Origin: Chiua virens
Taxonomy: Eukaryota; Basidiomycota; Agaricomycetes; Boletales; Boletaceae
NCBI GenBank assembly: GCA_019787685.1
Contig: JAHNUO010000004.1
Location: 1,240,001 to 1,304,000, forward strand
Reading direction: 5' to 3'
Length of the DNA: 64,000 nt
Shown here in pieces: positions 37,200-52,075 of this stretch. The position numbers were made by a program, and so were the translations under genes. The number at the start of each line of letters is the position of its first letter. Position 1 is the first letter of the stretch. Below the pieces are notes generated by a model. The model ran no database searches and was not told where the DNA came from. It worked only from the letters and a program-made list of their open reading frames with translations.

Positions 37200-37668
37200 T
37201 AGATGTGAGTCGTGTGGGAACGGGAATACATTGCTGCCTCGTTGTCGCTCCTCGTGTTCGAGATGCTATTTTGCCGTTAACACGTTCCTACCTAAATCGC
37301 CTCCTGGGGTAAGACATCGCGACATGCGCTGGGCCTCGTGCTCCTCGTCGAGCACCACCATCTCATATTCCGCAGGTACATTCTTATCCGTGCGATGGTC
37401 CTTCGTTATCAGAATGTCCATCCACCGGATTCTCCGGACTCAACTCGTCCCATCCTAGTACCTCATCCACACATCTCGCCATTAGGTTTGCCTTGTTCTC
37501 TCTTTTCATACTTAATCCACAGCTTCCTCTGATTCAAATCCCCATCTCCGGTTTGACAGCCGCTCTCCACGCCCTACGACAACCCGATTATTTAAACGTC
37601 CCGTCTGCCCTCTCGGCTTCTACTCCTACGTTTTAGTCGCTTCATCGATCATCTCCTCTACCGTCACT
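37200..37668. other. Upstream region of the F-box gene
   Basis: 469 bp, strongly pyrimidine rich from about 37480 to the ATG, with a TATA-like tatttaaac near 37587. No gene was recognised. Confidence 0.45.
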
Positions 37669-39561
37669 ATGCCGTGCCCTTCTCCGTCTCATCTTTGTCG
37701 TGACGACAGCGTGCTTCCGATGCATCGTCATGCCTCAAAACCTGCCAACCCCTCTTCATTCTCCTCTCGCTCCTCTAGTGTTGCATCTTCTGCTTCCAGT
37801 TCCCCTCCCCCTCCCTACGAAGACGTCCACTTCCTCTCAAAACCCGTCTTTGTCTCCCCTCTCTCCGGCTCAATCGATTCCTCTCTTTCCCGTCCTGGCC
37901 CTCTAAACAGTACATTCTCCCCTCTGAACCCCATCAGCGGTATTGCAATGTCTTGCAACTCCCAGCTGTCGATTTCACGTCTCAGGGAAGCACTCGACGC
38001 ATTGGACACCCAGATGGCTTCTCTGCTGCGTCAACGTCAGGAACTCGAGTCGCGTCTTGAACAAGCAGTTCGTTCACAGTCCCCCATCTATCGTCTTCCC
38101 GAAGAACTTCTTTCTTCGATCTTCATCATTGGAGTTTGCCAATCCGGCGATCAAGATCCGTTGCTGGTATCCAGTTTGATGCTTGTGTGCCGCTACTGGA
38201 GAGACGTGGTCATCGACACTTCAGAGCTATGGGCCACTATCTGCATCAGCCCCAATGACTCTCTTGAAAAGGCACGTCGCAAGTTGGCCCGGTCCAAATC
38301 CGTCCCCCTCGACATTACCGTCAACTTCCCTCCTCGCGCTGAAACCCGTGCGGAAGACGCGACTGGTGTCACGGAGAACATCGTTCGCGCGATGGATCTG
38401 CTTGCCCCTGCCCTTTGGCGCGCGAGGTCTTTCTGCCTCAACGTACCCAATAGACCTCAGGCACACGCTGCCCTCATGAAATGCAAAGAAGAAGACGCGA
38501 CTCTTCTTGAATCATTGTCAATATGTATCTTTCATTCCATGCAAGAGGATCACTGCTCTTCACCCTGTCTTCCACTTTTTAAAGGCAGGACCCCGCGTCT
38601 GCGCTCGTGTTTATTCACTTCGTTCAATTTTGACTGGGATAAGAGGATCACGTCCGGCCTCCGCGTCCTACAATTGGGCGGGTACTGGAACGGATTCTCT
38701 CCTTCTGTCGACAAACTTCTCGAGCTGCTCCGTGGTTGTCCGCACCTCGAAGAACTTGCTCTTCGTAATATGTCGGATGCTGATCCGGACGCTTCTGTGC
38801 ATTCGGAGCCGGAGTCGATATCCAACAAGGTTGTGAGGCTACCTCGACTCGTCAAGGCTTCCTTCTACTATTCCGGAAACTTGCGTGTGCGGATGCTTCT
38901 TAGTCAAATTTCGTTCCCAGCACTGGAGTCACTTGAATTCTGTTATCTCAATAACCTAACGCCTATCCTCGAAACTCTTCGACAACAATCCCTCACGTCA
39001 CTCCCCCTTCGTCATTTGCGCATCGAGTCTAGCCTTTTCAGCGAGTCGAAATTTATGAGCTTGTTGAGTCGGTTGATGTCACTCAAAACACTCGAGTTGA
39101 TTGACGTGGAAGACGTGTCACGTTCCCTCCTTAAAGTAAGCCTTCACTATCTGGTATCCCAGTCAACTAAATAAGCGGTATAGAACCTATCCACACCTCC
39201 CGCCGCACATCCTTGGGTCTGTCCTAAACTGGAGCGCTTGAACCTTGATGGATGTACAAGCTTGGACTGGGACTCCTTGCGGAGCTTGGTAGAAGCTCGT
39301 CTTTCTGGCAAGTCTTCGCAACTATCTTCTACGTCGACGGCAGCATTCCGGCCCATGTCGAGCGCGTCAGCTTCTGCGCACGTTCATGCGCTCACTGCGG
39401 GACGTGCGAGTCCGATCTCTGCGCCGCATCGGTTGACATCGATCGATGTGACACATTGTCACCAGATCAACAAGGAGATGGTCCAATGGCTCAAGATGTA
39501 TGTCCGTGACGTTCAGTGTGATCCAGCCAAGGGTATTTGGGGGGAGGGTATCATTCCATGA
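37669..39561 (+). CDS. F-box protein with leucine-rich-repeat-like C-terminus
   Basis: Two exons, 37669-39135 and 39184-39561, joined in phase over a 48 bp intron, giving 614 aa. The first 90 residues are Ser/Pro rich. A coiled coil follows (SRLREALDALDTQMASLLRQ) and leads straight into an F-box at about residue 141, YRLPEELLSSIFIIGV, then LMLVCRYWRDVVIDTSELWA. The rest has LRR-like leucine spacing (LEELALRNMSDADP, LPLRHLRIESSLF, LERLNLDGCTSLDWDSLRSL). Coiled coil plus F-box is a large expanded class in mushroom genomes. It would recruit substrates to an SCF ubiquitin ligase through Skp1; the substrate is unknown. Confidence 0.88.
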
Positions 39562-39780
39562 TACGATCGGTTACTTTCGTATTCTTGCTGTTCTAGCTTT
39601 GTAGCAGTTACATTAATTGCTCGGTCGATGGAACGTGCACTTCTCCGTTACACCACCGGATATCATTCTTCATGAACGACTCTTACGACCTCTACGATTG
39701 TCTCAGCTGTATCAAATATATTGTTCATGTGTATCCATCAACATTGTCCATAGGAAGCGGAATGCATTAGACTTGGGTGT

Positions 39781-41062
39781 TCACTCGTTGAGGTATGCCA
39801 ACATCTTCTTCCGTCTATCCTCCTCTCTCTTGTGGGCCTTGGAGAATCCTCGTCGTCCTCTCCCAGCCTCTGCTTGCTTCCTACGCATCTCCTCGGCAGC
39901 CCTGATATGCGCAGCTAAAGCAGCCGCGTTATGGGTGACACGCTTTTTAGATTGCTTGTAAGGGCCTTCCGTCTTCGCCTTAAGACCGATACCCAACCGG
40001 TCTGCCTTGAGGACAGTCGGCAAAGGCGTCAACAATGACTTCGGCATATGGGATGCAGACGTGTCACCGTTCGCATTCGTAGCAGCCTCGGTCTCCGCAG
40101 GATCTGATCGGACGGCATCCTCCTCGAATACGTCTTCATCCTCGGACACCTCCGAATCCGATCGCGTCAGGTCAATCACCGCGTGCGCTTGGTCAATCCT
40201 TTCCCCGTGATCCTCTACCTTGACTGGCGGAGACGCCGTTGTCGATGATGCAGCATTCCCCCGCCGAGCGACATGCGCACCCAGCCCCTCTCCTTCTTGC
40301 CATCCACTCCGCTGCAACATCCCAAACCCTTTATTCGACGGACCGATGTGCAGCCATACGGGGGGCGTATACCGGCTCTGACCTGGTAGCGGCGGTGGAT
40401 CGCGTGCGAGGAGGTCCGCGAGGGACGGCGCAGCAGCACTTGGCCCGCTCCCACCCGGGGGTGTGTGAGACAAGGACGGGTCGGAGCGCAGCACGTTGTG
40501 GATGAACCAATCCTGTTTCGTGTGTTTGTGGGCACGTGGTGATCTCGCATTCGCGTCTGCGTTCCCATCGCTCGCACGCGTACTGCTGGTGCACCCAGTA
40601 GACGCGGGTACGCTCGAAGGGCCCCAGCGGTGGTGGTGGCGGCGGCGATGACGATGACGATGACGATGGTTGTGCTGGGGATGTGTCAGCTATCGGCGAC
40701 TCGCGTGGAGGCTTGGTTGCGGTAGCCGCGGTTAGAGTGCGATACCACGCAGCGGACGACGTAGACGGGTAAGCTGGCTCTCTCGATTCGGTTCCAGCGC
40801 CAGCGCTGGCAGTCGTGATTGCGCCTGACTTAGACGAGGGCAATGGAATTGGAGCGCCCCATTCGTCATATGAGATGGTGGCAGGAACAAACGTCGGTGG
40901 GGCACGGATACGACGGTGCGCGGAGAACGAGGACTCGGTTTGCCACGGATCAGAAGACGGTCCGGCGCCGTCGGTGTCAGTGCGTTGACCAGTCTCGCGT
41001 TCGAGCTGTTCGCGGTCGGCAGGGTCATAGTGAGAACGGATGATATGCGTGACGGTGGCCAT
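39781..41062 (-). CDS. G-patch domain protein
   Basis: Exons 41062-40595 and 40512-39781 join in phase across an 82 bp intron (399 aa). It starts MATVTHIIRSHYDPADREQL. The first part is low complexity with a long Ser then Pro run (about residues 130-150, matching a CGATGA-type microsatellite at 40640-40670). The G-patch follows the junction: IGPSNKGFGMLQRSGWQEGE, then GLGAHVARR, a Gly-rich module that binds and stimulates DEAH helicases in RNA processing. An acidic stretch (SDSEVSEDEDVFEED) precedes DRLGIGLKAK, and the C-terminus is very basic (GRGRRGFSKAHKREEDRRKK). It is probably nuclear; the helicase partner cannot be named. Confidence 0.85.
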
Positions 41063-41153
41063 CTAAGTTCAAGGCAAGGAAACTGGTGTATGATACAAGC
41101 CGATTAGTCATCCGCACCACTATCTAAAGTCTTTCTGCCCCCTGCCATCAACT

Positions 41154-41266
41154 GGCAAGATGGCCGAGCGGTCCAAGGCGTGTGACTCAAGCTCTCAGAG
41201 CTTGCCTGCTAATGGCGGGTTTCTCATCTCCGTATGGAGGCGGGAGTTCGAATCTCCCTCTTGTCA
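41154..41266 (+). tRNA. tRNA-Leu(CAA) with intron
   Basis: The acceptor stem pairs GGCAAGA with TCTTGTC (41154-41160 and 41259-41265). The D arm is GGCCGAGCGGTCCAAGGC, typical of tRNA-Leu. The anticodon is CAA at 41188-41190. A 29 nt intron (about 41192-41220) sits one base after it and contains TTG, which can pair with the anticodon as in other fungal tRNA-Leu(CAA) genes. A variable arm (CTCC, GTAT, GGAG) and a T arm (GGGAG, TTCGAAT, CTCCC) follow. The anticodon stem TGTGA/TCTCA has one T-T mismatch. Confidence 0.93.
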
Positions 41267-41269
41267 ACA

Positions 41270-41274
41270 TTTTT
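41270..41274 (+). terminator. RNA polymerase III terminator
   Basis: A run of five T directly after the tRNA-Leu gene. Confidence 0.75.
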
Positions 41275-41557
41275 ACTCGACTTGTCGATGAGTCGTTCCA
41301 TCGAAATTATACATATTTTGTAGTATACTTGGCATTGCTGAAACGCTTTACGTCTTTTGGCACCACCGATGTGCACGCAAGTAATGAGCGTGGCGCAGAG
41401 GTAAAAGGTTAATTAATGACCATACGCTCGTATCTAAACCAAATCCAACCAAAATAATTCCCTTACGATCTTATCTACATCCAATGACATCGAGGAAGAA
41501 GGGAGATTGCCGTATATCGAGGGTATGATGGTAATACGAGTGGCAAGATGCCGAGAA

Positions 41558-43712
<2,155 letters not shown>

Positions 43713-44132
43713 GATGGTGCAATGATTGGTGAAAGAGCGGGCTTCATTTTTTCGAGCGGGTAAATGTAGTCACGTGGGTGATAAAGTGGGTCGAAGAGGT
43801 GATGGACAAGGGTAGTGCAAAGATAAAGATAAGAGACGACGGTGGTCAGATCTTCGGATAGCTATTAGAGGCGCAGTCAGTGTGAACGACAAGCAATCGC
43901 GCTGGCATGCGAGAGTATACGCGTATGTGCTCTACCGATGGGATTACGTCATGCATAGTGTGATGACTCTTCCAACGGACCAGCTCGGCCACATCAAACC
44001 GAGTCAGAACCGAGTAGTAATTGACTAAGCATAGATGACCTGTTCGGATCCCTGCATCCGCCTCAATATATATTTAAGTAAGGAGCTTCCCGTCTTCTCT
44101 TCAGCCATCACACCCCCCTTTCCCCGTCCACA
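43713..44132. promoter_or_regulatory. Divergent promoter between the YPK1-like kinase and the ABC transporter
   Basis: 420 bp. On the transporter side a TATA-like atatatattt (44066-44075) lies about 60 bp before the ATG, followed by a C/T-rich leader. Confidence 0.5.
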
Positions 44133-47100
44133 ATGCCGGACAAACCTTCAAAGTCTGGCTCGTTGCCCTCTTCCCGCGACGGCTCTGTCAATGTCGACCA
44201 ACAACCACCCGCTCCCTCATTCGCACCTGTTGGCTTCTTTCAGCTTTTTCGGTACGTTTCTCACAAATTCCTGTTCACCAACTCACCCCCTTCCAGCTAT
44301 TCCACTCGTTTTGAAATTTTCATCGATTTTATTGGCCTCATTGGAGCCGTCGGAGCCGGCGCTGCTCAGGTACCCTACTTTCTCATCTCCTCTACCTCCC
44401 TCATGTCCTCTCCCTAGCCTCTCATGAGTATTCTCTTTGGCAACCTCACTCAGGATTTCGTCAACTTCACAGTCGCAGAAACCGTATATAACGAGAGTCC
44501 CAATCCTATTGCCCTCCAGGCGTTCCAGGCAGCTGGTCAGGTGTTCCGTACTACTGCCGCCCAGGATGCATTGTATCTTGTTTTCATCGGTATGCCTCTC
44601 CTTTTCCCCCATTCATTTACCCATGCTCTTCCAGGTATTGGCATGTTTGTCTGCACGTACACTTACATGGTTGTTTGGGTCTACACTGGCGAGGCGAATG
44701 CTAGGCGCATTCGTGAAAAGTACCTTCAAGCTGTCCTCCGTCAAGAGATTGCCTATTTCGACAATGTCGGTGCAGGTGAAATCGCAACTCGTATTCAGAC
44801 GGATACCCGTATGTTCTTTTCTCTTCACTCATTTCCCACTTTCCCACCCCTCCCCATAGATCTCGTGCAGCAAGGCATGTCCGAAAAAGTTGCACTCGTC
44901 GTTCACTTCATCGCCGCTTTCCTCACTGGTTTTGTCATTGCTTATGCTCGTAATTGGAGACTCGCCCTCGCATTGTCTTCTATCCTTCCTTGCATTGCGA
45001 TCACCGGTGGTACCATGAACAAATTCGTCGCAAAATACACCCAGTTCGTGTCTCTTCTCATCCTGTCCATCTTGTGCTTCATCTTCGTTTTAGAATTTCT
45101 CTTAAACACGTTGCTGCCGGTGGCACTCTGGCCGAGGAAGTCATCTCTACCGTACGTACTGCCCATGCATTTGGCACACAGAAAGCTGTTTCCGAACTCT
45201 ACGACGTGCATACCGAGCAAGCCATGCGTGTAGAAACCAAAACAGCAGTATCCCACGGTATTGGTGTGGGTATTATGATGTTTATCATCTATTCGGCATA
45301 TGCTCTCGGTACGGTGACCTATATTTGTCCCCATCTTTCAGCTTATCCATACTCGCATAGCCTTCCAATTTGGGACCACCTTGATCAATGAGGGTTACGG
45401 TGAGTTTCAGAATCAATTGTTGCCATCTTTACTTACACACATCTCTCCAATCAGCAACCCCCGGCAAGGTTGTCAATGTATTCCTCGCTATATTGATCGG
45501 TTCTTTCTCTCTTGCCATGATGGCTCCGGAAATGCAAGGTATTTACGTTCCTTCTTGCGCGTAGCTATCGCTCACTGTCATGCAGCCCTCACACATGGTC
45601 GAGGCGCAGCCGCGAAGTTGTATGCTACTATCGAGCGCACTCCTGTGATTGACTCCTCCGATCCTGCTGGACTCAAACCAGAAAAAGTTGTAGGTGAGAT
45701 TACCTTGGAGGATGTCAAGTTCAACTATCCCTCTCGCCCGGACGTACCGATCGTCAAAGGTATCAGCATCAACTTCGTTGCCGGCCAAACCGCTGCTTTA
45801 GTTGGCGCTTCTGGTTCTGGAAAATCGACCATCATCTCTCTTATCGAACGTTTTTATGATCCTCAGAGCGGCGCAGTCAAATTTGACGGTGTGGATGTCC
45901 GCGATCTGAACCTCAAATGGCTGCGCTCGCAGATTGGCCTTGTCTCTCAGGAGCCGACGCTTTTCTCGACATCCATTCGAGGAAACGTTGCGCACGGTCT
46001 GATCAATACCCCTCTCGATGATCTTCCGGAAGATGAGAAGTTCAAGCTCATTCAGGCGGCATGTGTCAAAGCCAATGCGGATGGTTTTATCAGCAAGTTA
46101 CCTAACGGTTATGATACCATGGTTGGTGAACGTGGTTTCCTTCTCTCTGGCGGCCAGAAGCAACGTATAGCAATCGCTCGTGCCATTGTTTCTGATCCGC
46201 GAATCCTACTTCTTGATGAGGCAACTTCTGCCCTCGACACACAATCCGAAGGAGTCGTTCAAGATGCATTAGATAAAGCGGCTGCGGGTCGAACCACGAT
46301 CACCATTGCCCACCGACTGTCTACGATCAAGAACGCTGAATGCATCTATGTCATGGGCGAGGGTTTGGTCTTGGAGAAGGGCACGCACACGGAACTTTTG
46401 GCTGATGAAGACACCGCATACTTCCGTCTGGTCCAGGCTCAGAAACTACGAGAAATACGACATGAGGACGAGGATGATGACGTAGAGTCATTGGGCGCTG
46501 ATGAAAGTAGGGAGAAGTCTATCGACGAACCTATCCCGCTCGGCCGCAAGGTCACTATGACTTCCATCGCGTCTGACCTCGCTCAGAAGAGGAATGATGA
46601 CAAACGCCAACGAGAGGTGGACGAAGACAAGTTCAGCATGCCCTACCTCTTCGTACGGATGGGGGCCCTCAATCGGTCGCAATTGTGGAGATATGCGGTT
46701 GGCACACTTTTCGCCATGAGTGAGTCTTCATCCTGTGGACTCGTTACCGGAAACTTAACTTTGGGCCAGTGTCTGGGATGACCTATCCAGTGTTCGGTAT
46801 TGTCTACGGTGAGTTTCTTGCTCCAACTGTTCTTTTGCTCAGATATTCATACTGCATTAGGTCAAGCTATCAGTGGATTCTCCCAGATAGATCCTGCCGT
46901 TCGGACTTTCGATGGAAACAGAAACGCGTTGTGGTGAGAGAAGTCGCTCTCTAATTTTAAAGTATCCTAAGTCCCCCCAAGGTTCTTCATCATTGCCATC
47001 CTCTCAGGGCTTGCCATGGGTCTCCAGAACTATTACTATGCTTCCGCCGCTGCTTATCTCACATTTAAGTTGCGATCACTGAGTTTCCGAGCTATCCTCA

Positions 47101-49124
47101 GGCAAGATAGTAAGTTTTTATCTTGCGTGTTACATTGCTTGCTATATCCCAATTTTCCAGTCGAATACTTCGACAAGGAGGGCAATAGCGTGAGTTGCTA
47201 GTTTCAAGGAACTTGAACGACCAATTTTAACTAATTTGGCTAGACTGGTTCACTGACATCTGGTTTAAGTGACAACCCACAAAAGATCAGCGGCCTGGCG
47301 GGTGTCACTTTGGGAGCGTGAGTACAGCTTTTGCACTAGCTAGGGAGAACTGCTAACGGTCAACTAGGATCGTGCAAGCCATCACTACACTCATCGGTGG
47401 TTCTATAATCGGCTTGATTTATGCATGGAAACCGGCATTAGTTGGCATGGGTTCGTAACCTTTTTTAGTCCGCTGCGGTATTCTTGACCCCAGTATCATC
47501 GACTTAGCTTGCATTCCTTTCCTTATCTCGACTGGTTACATTCGTTTGGTGAGTCAGGTCTTGTTTAGTCCATTCCCAAATGCTGAGCAACCACAAAGCG
47601 TGTCGTCGTCCTGAAAGACCAGAAAAACAAGACTACTCATGGAGACTCAGCTCAGCTAGCCTGTGAAGCCGCCGCTTCCATCCGTACTGTGGCTTCCCTC
47701 ACCCGGGAGCAAGACTGTCTGAGACTATACAGTCAAAGCTTGGAAGCACCCGTCAGACATTCGAACAAGAGTGCCTTGTGGAGTAATATGTTCTATGCCC
47801 TCTCGCAGTCGATGGTCTTCTTTGTCATTGCTCTCGTCTTTTGGTACGGCTCACGGCTTGTCGCTGACTTGGAAATTGGCACAACTGCATTTTTCGTGGC
47901 CCTCATGGTATGTTGCTCGTGGCTTGTCAGCCCCAAACGCTAAATACTATCTGTAGAGCACAACCTTCGGAGCCACACAAGCAGGCAATGTCTTCTCCTT
48001 TGTGCCTGATATCTCTTCAGCTCGCGGTGCTGCAGCTTCGATTACTAAACTCTTGGACTCTGTTCCTGACATCGACGCTGAATCCACTTCCGGTAATACG
48101 TTCGGGGGAGAAAAAGTTCGAGGCCATCTCGAGCTCGACCATGTGCACTTCCGATATCCGACACGACCCCGTGTTCGCGTGCTGCGGGATCTGACACTCA
48201 AGATCGAACCCGGTACATATGTCGCACTTGTCGGGGCCAGTGGGTGTGGTAAAAGCACAGTGTACGTCCCTTCGAGGCCCGATTCATCGTCTGAACTTAG
48301 CATTCTTGTGCAGTATCCAGCTGCTTGAGCGCTTCTATGATCCTCTGGCTGGTCATATTTTACTCGATGGCAAACCAATCAATGAGTTCAATGTTCAAGA
48401 GTATAGGAAACAAATTGCACTGGTTTCCCAGGAGCCTGTCAGTATCATGTGCCAATGTGCTACTGACGTCAACTGAAACTCTTTCCCATTCAGACTTTGT
48501 ATGCTGGCACTCTCCGTTTCAACATCCTACTCGGCGCGACTAAGCCTCAATCTGAGGTCACGCAGGAAGAGATTGAGGCCGTATGCCGTGATGCGAATAT
48601 CTTGGATTTCATCAAATCGTTACCTGAGTAAGTCCTACTCACGTTAGTGACTTGCATGTATTTATGTCATCACAGTGGCTTCGAAACTCAAGTTGGTGGC
48701 AAGGGTTCTCAGCTCTCTGGTGGTCAGAAACGTGAGTATCCGAAATGTCTGTCTCGAGTATGGCTAACAATCAGCAGAACGAGTTGCCATTGCTCGTGCC
48801 CTATTACGCAATCCCAAGGTTCTCCTCTTGGATGAAGCCACGTCTGCATTGGATTCGAATTCGGAGAAGGTCGTCCAACAAGCCCTTGACCAAGCCGCCA
48901 AAGGTCGTACAACCATTGCTATTGCCCACCGTCTGTCCACCATCCAGAACGCCGACTGCATGTAAGTTGTACTTTTTCCAGTCACTCCGTCACTTGACAA
49001 GGACACCTGCAGTTACTTCATCAAAGAAGGCCGTGTTAGCGAAGCTGGCACACACGAGGAGCTCTTATCCCTGCATGGAGATTATTACGAATACGTTCAG
49101 TTACAGGCTTTGAGCAAGAAGTGA
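44133..49124 (+). CDS. Full-length MDR-type ABC transporter (ABCB)
   Basis: Exporter with the order TM-NBD-TM-NBD. The start [17 protein letters not shown] leads to the first membrane domain ([18 protein letters not shown], then [18 protein letters not shown]). NBD1 lies at about 45.8-46.4 kb, with [29 protein letters not shown] and HRLSTIKNA. An acidic/basic linker ([20 protein letters not shown]) precedes the second half. NBD2 lies at about 48.2-49.0 kb, with [16 protein letters not shown] split by an intron, [12 protein letters not shown] and HRLSTIQNA. The end is [10 protein letters not shown]. The gene has many short introns. Both NBDs keep their catalytic Glu after Walker B. Relatives export drugs, lipids or peptide pheromones (Ste6); the substrate here cannot be told. 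Confidence 0.93.
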
Positions 49125-52075
49125 CACTTTTCTGGGTCACCATGTGTATACCCCTTACGCATAGAGATGTACTAACTAGTTGACACTGCGGTCCTTGACA
49201 GCAATGCTCACGAACTCCGCTCTATCGTCGATGCATTTACATTATTCTCATGACTTTGCATAATGCTATTCATTTATAGATCGCATCCTTATCGTTCGGA
49301 AATTGTTCTATGGACTTGTGGTTGTGAATGTATATCTCATTATTTCTCCGAAGTTCTTTGCGGTGACGAATCGTAACAAAGACACCTAAATCCGATCACC
49401 ATTCGACGCGCAGCCGAGGTGGTTATTCGGATCAATGATCAATGGATCACCGTATATGTGGAGGTCCACACTCGTGTTTACGAATTCACGATCCGAGCTC
49501 GTTTCGGCCACCGAGCTTGAAGCGACGAAACGCCACAACAATGGAAGTAGTACGCCTGAAGATATGGATTGTCCCAACTAGATCCTAATCCGAGGAGTGT
49601 AGGATTTGGAACGTGCTAGTGGCTGACAGCGCTGACTGGTGACTACCAGGAACCGTAGGCTGTGATCTCAATCATCATATTCATTCAAAGTAACACCGCG
49701 AGCGACGCGCCCGCGTCGTCATTCTGGAAATTCACCGAGTTCACATCACATACTTGTGCACTTCTTGAATTACGTGTTGCAGTGCCCGTGGTCGTCGTCA
49801 GGAACATGTCGTACTCGGACGAGTGAGGGTGACCTTCGAAGCGCTTGCCAACGCACACTGTTCGACCATGGCATCAACAGCAGAAGGAACGTTTGACCTA
49901 CAACGAGTTTATCGTCCAAGTTACTTTTCCAATTGAAGCGTGACTGCAGTCTGCGATACAGACATGTGGACCAACCATGCGCTACCTGCCAGTGCACCGT
50001 GACGATCGCGTCTTCGCGAAGGCTCTTTGCAAGATGCGCAGGACTTGGAAAGATCTGGGTTGAGGTTGCTGGGAAAAGCCTGAGGGTATTGAAAAGCACC
50101 CATGATGATGTGAAACAGTTGGGGGACGTGAGCTTGCCAATGGATAGTACGACTCGGAAAGTTGCTCGTAGGTTCAGACTTGGAAGGCGGTGAGATCTTA
50201 AGGTTGGCCAAGTACATAGTAATGCCCGACAGCAATGTTATGAATGGTTGGAACAACATAAATTTGTTCCACATGCTGTGACTTGCATGTGACGGCAATC
50301 ATTGAAGAATTCTCCAAGTTTCTGATGGCCCCATCGGTGTTCTCATTTGAAAATCACTAGAGTCCAGACTGTCGCGTAGGAGGGAACTCAGAAGATTGTG
50401 GTCGAAGTAGTACTCACGATAATTTGGAACCCTGAGAGATAGGCAGATTTCGGCATAAATATATACGCTGCCACCGGTTCTTCATGACACCGTGCTGAGG
50501 ACCACTTTCCATTCAAGTTGGCAGCCGAGTCGCCACCACGGGCAGCGCCGTCCTCTTCGGATTCCAATTACGTATTGGCAATCGAGAAAACCCGACTCCG
50601 ATCTGAGAGGTCGTTCATTATCCTCGAAAATGTAGTGCTTGTAGCCCGGGGAGGTTCAAGTTGCAAATCAGGTGAATGTAAGCACACGCTTTCGAGCGAG
50701 TCAAGGCTCGATGCCGTGCTTCTAAATCTTCACCCGTAAACACGGTTACTAAGGGTACCAGTCGCGTTTCCTCTTAGGAATTACTACCGTGATCAACAGA
50801 TTCCGGCGCGACGTCAGCAGAAACTAGGCATAACTTTAAATTAAAACTATACGGCCCATACCTTGAGCGGGCTTCCTTTTCGGCGGCCGGGTTTTGAAGC
50901 GACGACAGTATTGGGGGGACGGTGAGGAGATACGGTAGTGACAAGACGTAGCCGACCTGCTGGCATGGAATCAACTTGAAATTCAATTCTCATCCGAAGT
51001 AGTGAAAGCACGCGAATAACAGTCAACTATGCTAGTAAGCCTACATTATGTAACTTGTCATGCCCGGGCCGCCGATTACGATCAAAGTGAGTATTTTCAT
51101 ACGAAATTTATTTACGGCTGGCTACTGGTCCTAGCAGCTGCCATAGTTACCTTTGAGTCGCAGACAGTGCCATTCAAGTTGCAAACGTCACTCGCCATCG
51201 AATGGTTTGCGGGATTTTTCAGGGGGGGCTCAAGGCGTCTCAATGATTCTTCATCGGGCACTTTCAAGTTCGTCGTGCTACAGAATTTACTTAAATGATA
51301 TCGAGCATCATATATGGACAATCGCCACCAAGTGGTCCATATCCGAGTCAGTGCCAACCTTTAGGCCAATAGTTTGTTCTTTTCGGGTCGCTTAGATGCC
51401 AGTGCTTTTCGCCAATCACCCGTTGTGCAAAAGTACCAGTTGCTTTGATGGCAAGTATCAAGTTTCGTGATCAAATTAACTCATATGACGGAGATGAAAT
51501 AGAATTGAAGACATCAAGGTCACCGCGCTTCCTCCTTCACCCTCCGCTCTCGACTTGAACGTGCGCGTGGTGGATATCGGACTCAATTTCGGTTAGAAAA
51601 TATCTTTGATGGCACGTGAGTTTTCATGCAGCTTGTACATAAAAGACTGTTGAAACCTCCATACATTAGTGCCAACATTCCCAAATCATCTACTCGGATC
51701 ACTCTGTCACTATGACCCAGCCGGGGTGCATCGTTGGCTCACAGTCGAAAAAAATCTTCTCGAAGTGTTACGTGTTCGATCCTCGTCCCAACATACCTTT
51801 CCGGATCAGCGTCAAGCGATACTGGATGGATCCTGGCACGCATCAGTGGAACAAATAGCCGAGAAAACTTCCGGCTACAATGTTCTTAGGCGACACCACC
51901 GCTTATCAGCAGGACCGTCGGCTACCACTTAAACAAATTGAATGGGGATATCCAGGTAGTGTTGATCATATCTAACTTGGATAAGATTTCATCAGAATCA
52001 ATCAGCCCGTTAGGATAAGATATATTACTACGAAAGAAAGCATCTACTCCTATGCAGACTCGACAAAGTGGTAAT
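49125..52075. other. Gene-poor stretch containing one copy of a diverged repeat
   Basis: Nearly 3 kb without a supported gene. It holds repeat copy A (about 49790-50830). Short open frames elsewhere (for example 51669-51932 plus) have no recognised features. Many stops in all frames suggest old, decayed sequence. Confidence 0.5.
49790..50830 (+). repeat. Diverged direct repeat, copy A
   Basis: Collinear with copy B at about 60530-61385. Shared landmarks in the same order are GTCGTACTC (49807), the gcgcaggactt block (50036), a block near 50080 ending aaagca, GGTGAGATCT (50188) and GACGGCAAT (50290). GGTTCTTCAT (50476), GGCAGCCGA (50520), GCCGTGCTTC (50713) and CGTAAACACGG (50735) follow. Identity by eye is patchy, with indels. 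The origin is unknown; no target site duplication was recognised. Confidence 0.6.

Noticed and set aside
40640..40680. Trinucleotide-type repeat as a separate repeat element
   Set aside because: It simply encodes the Ser/Pro run of the G-patch protein.
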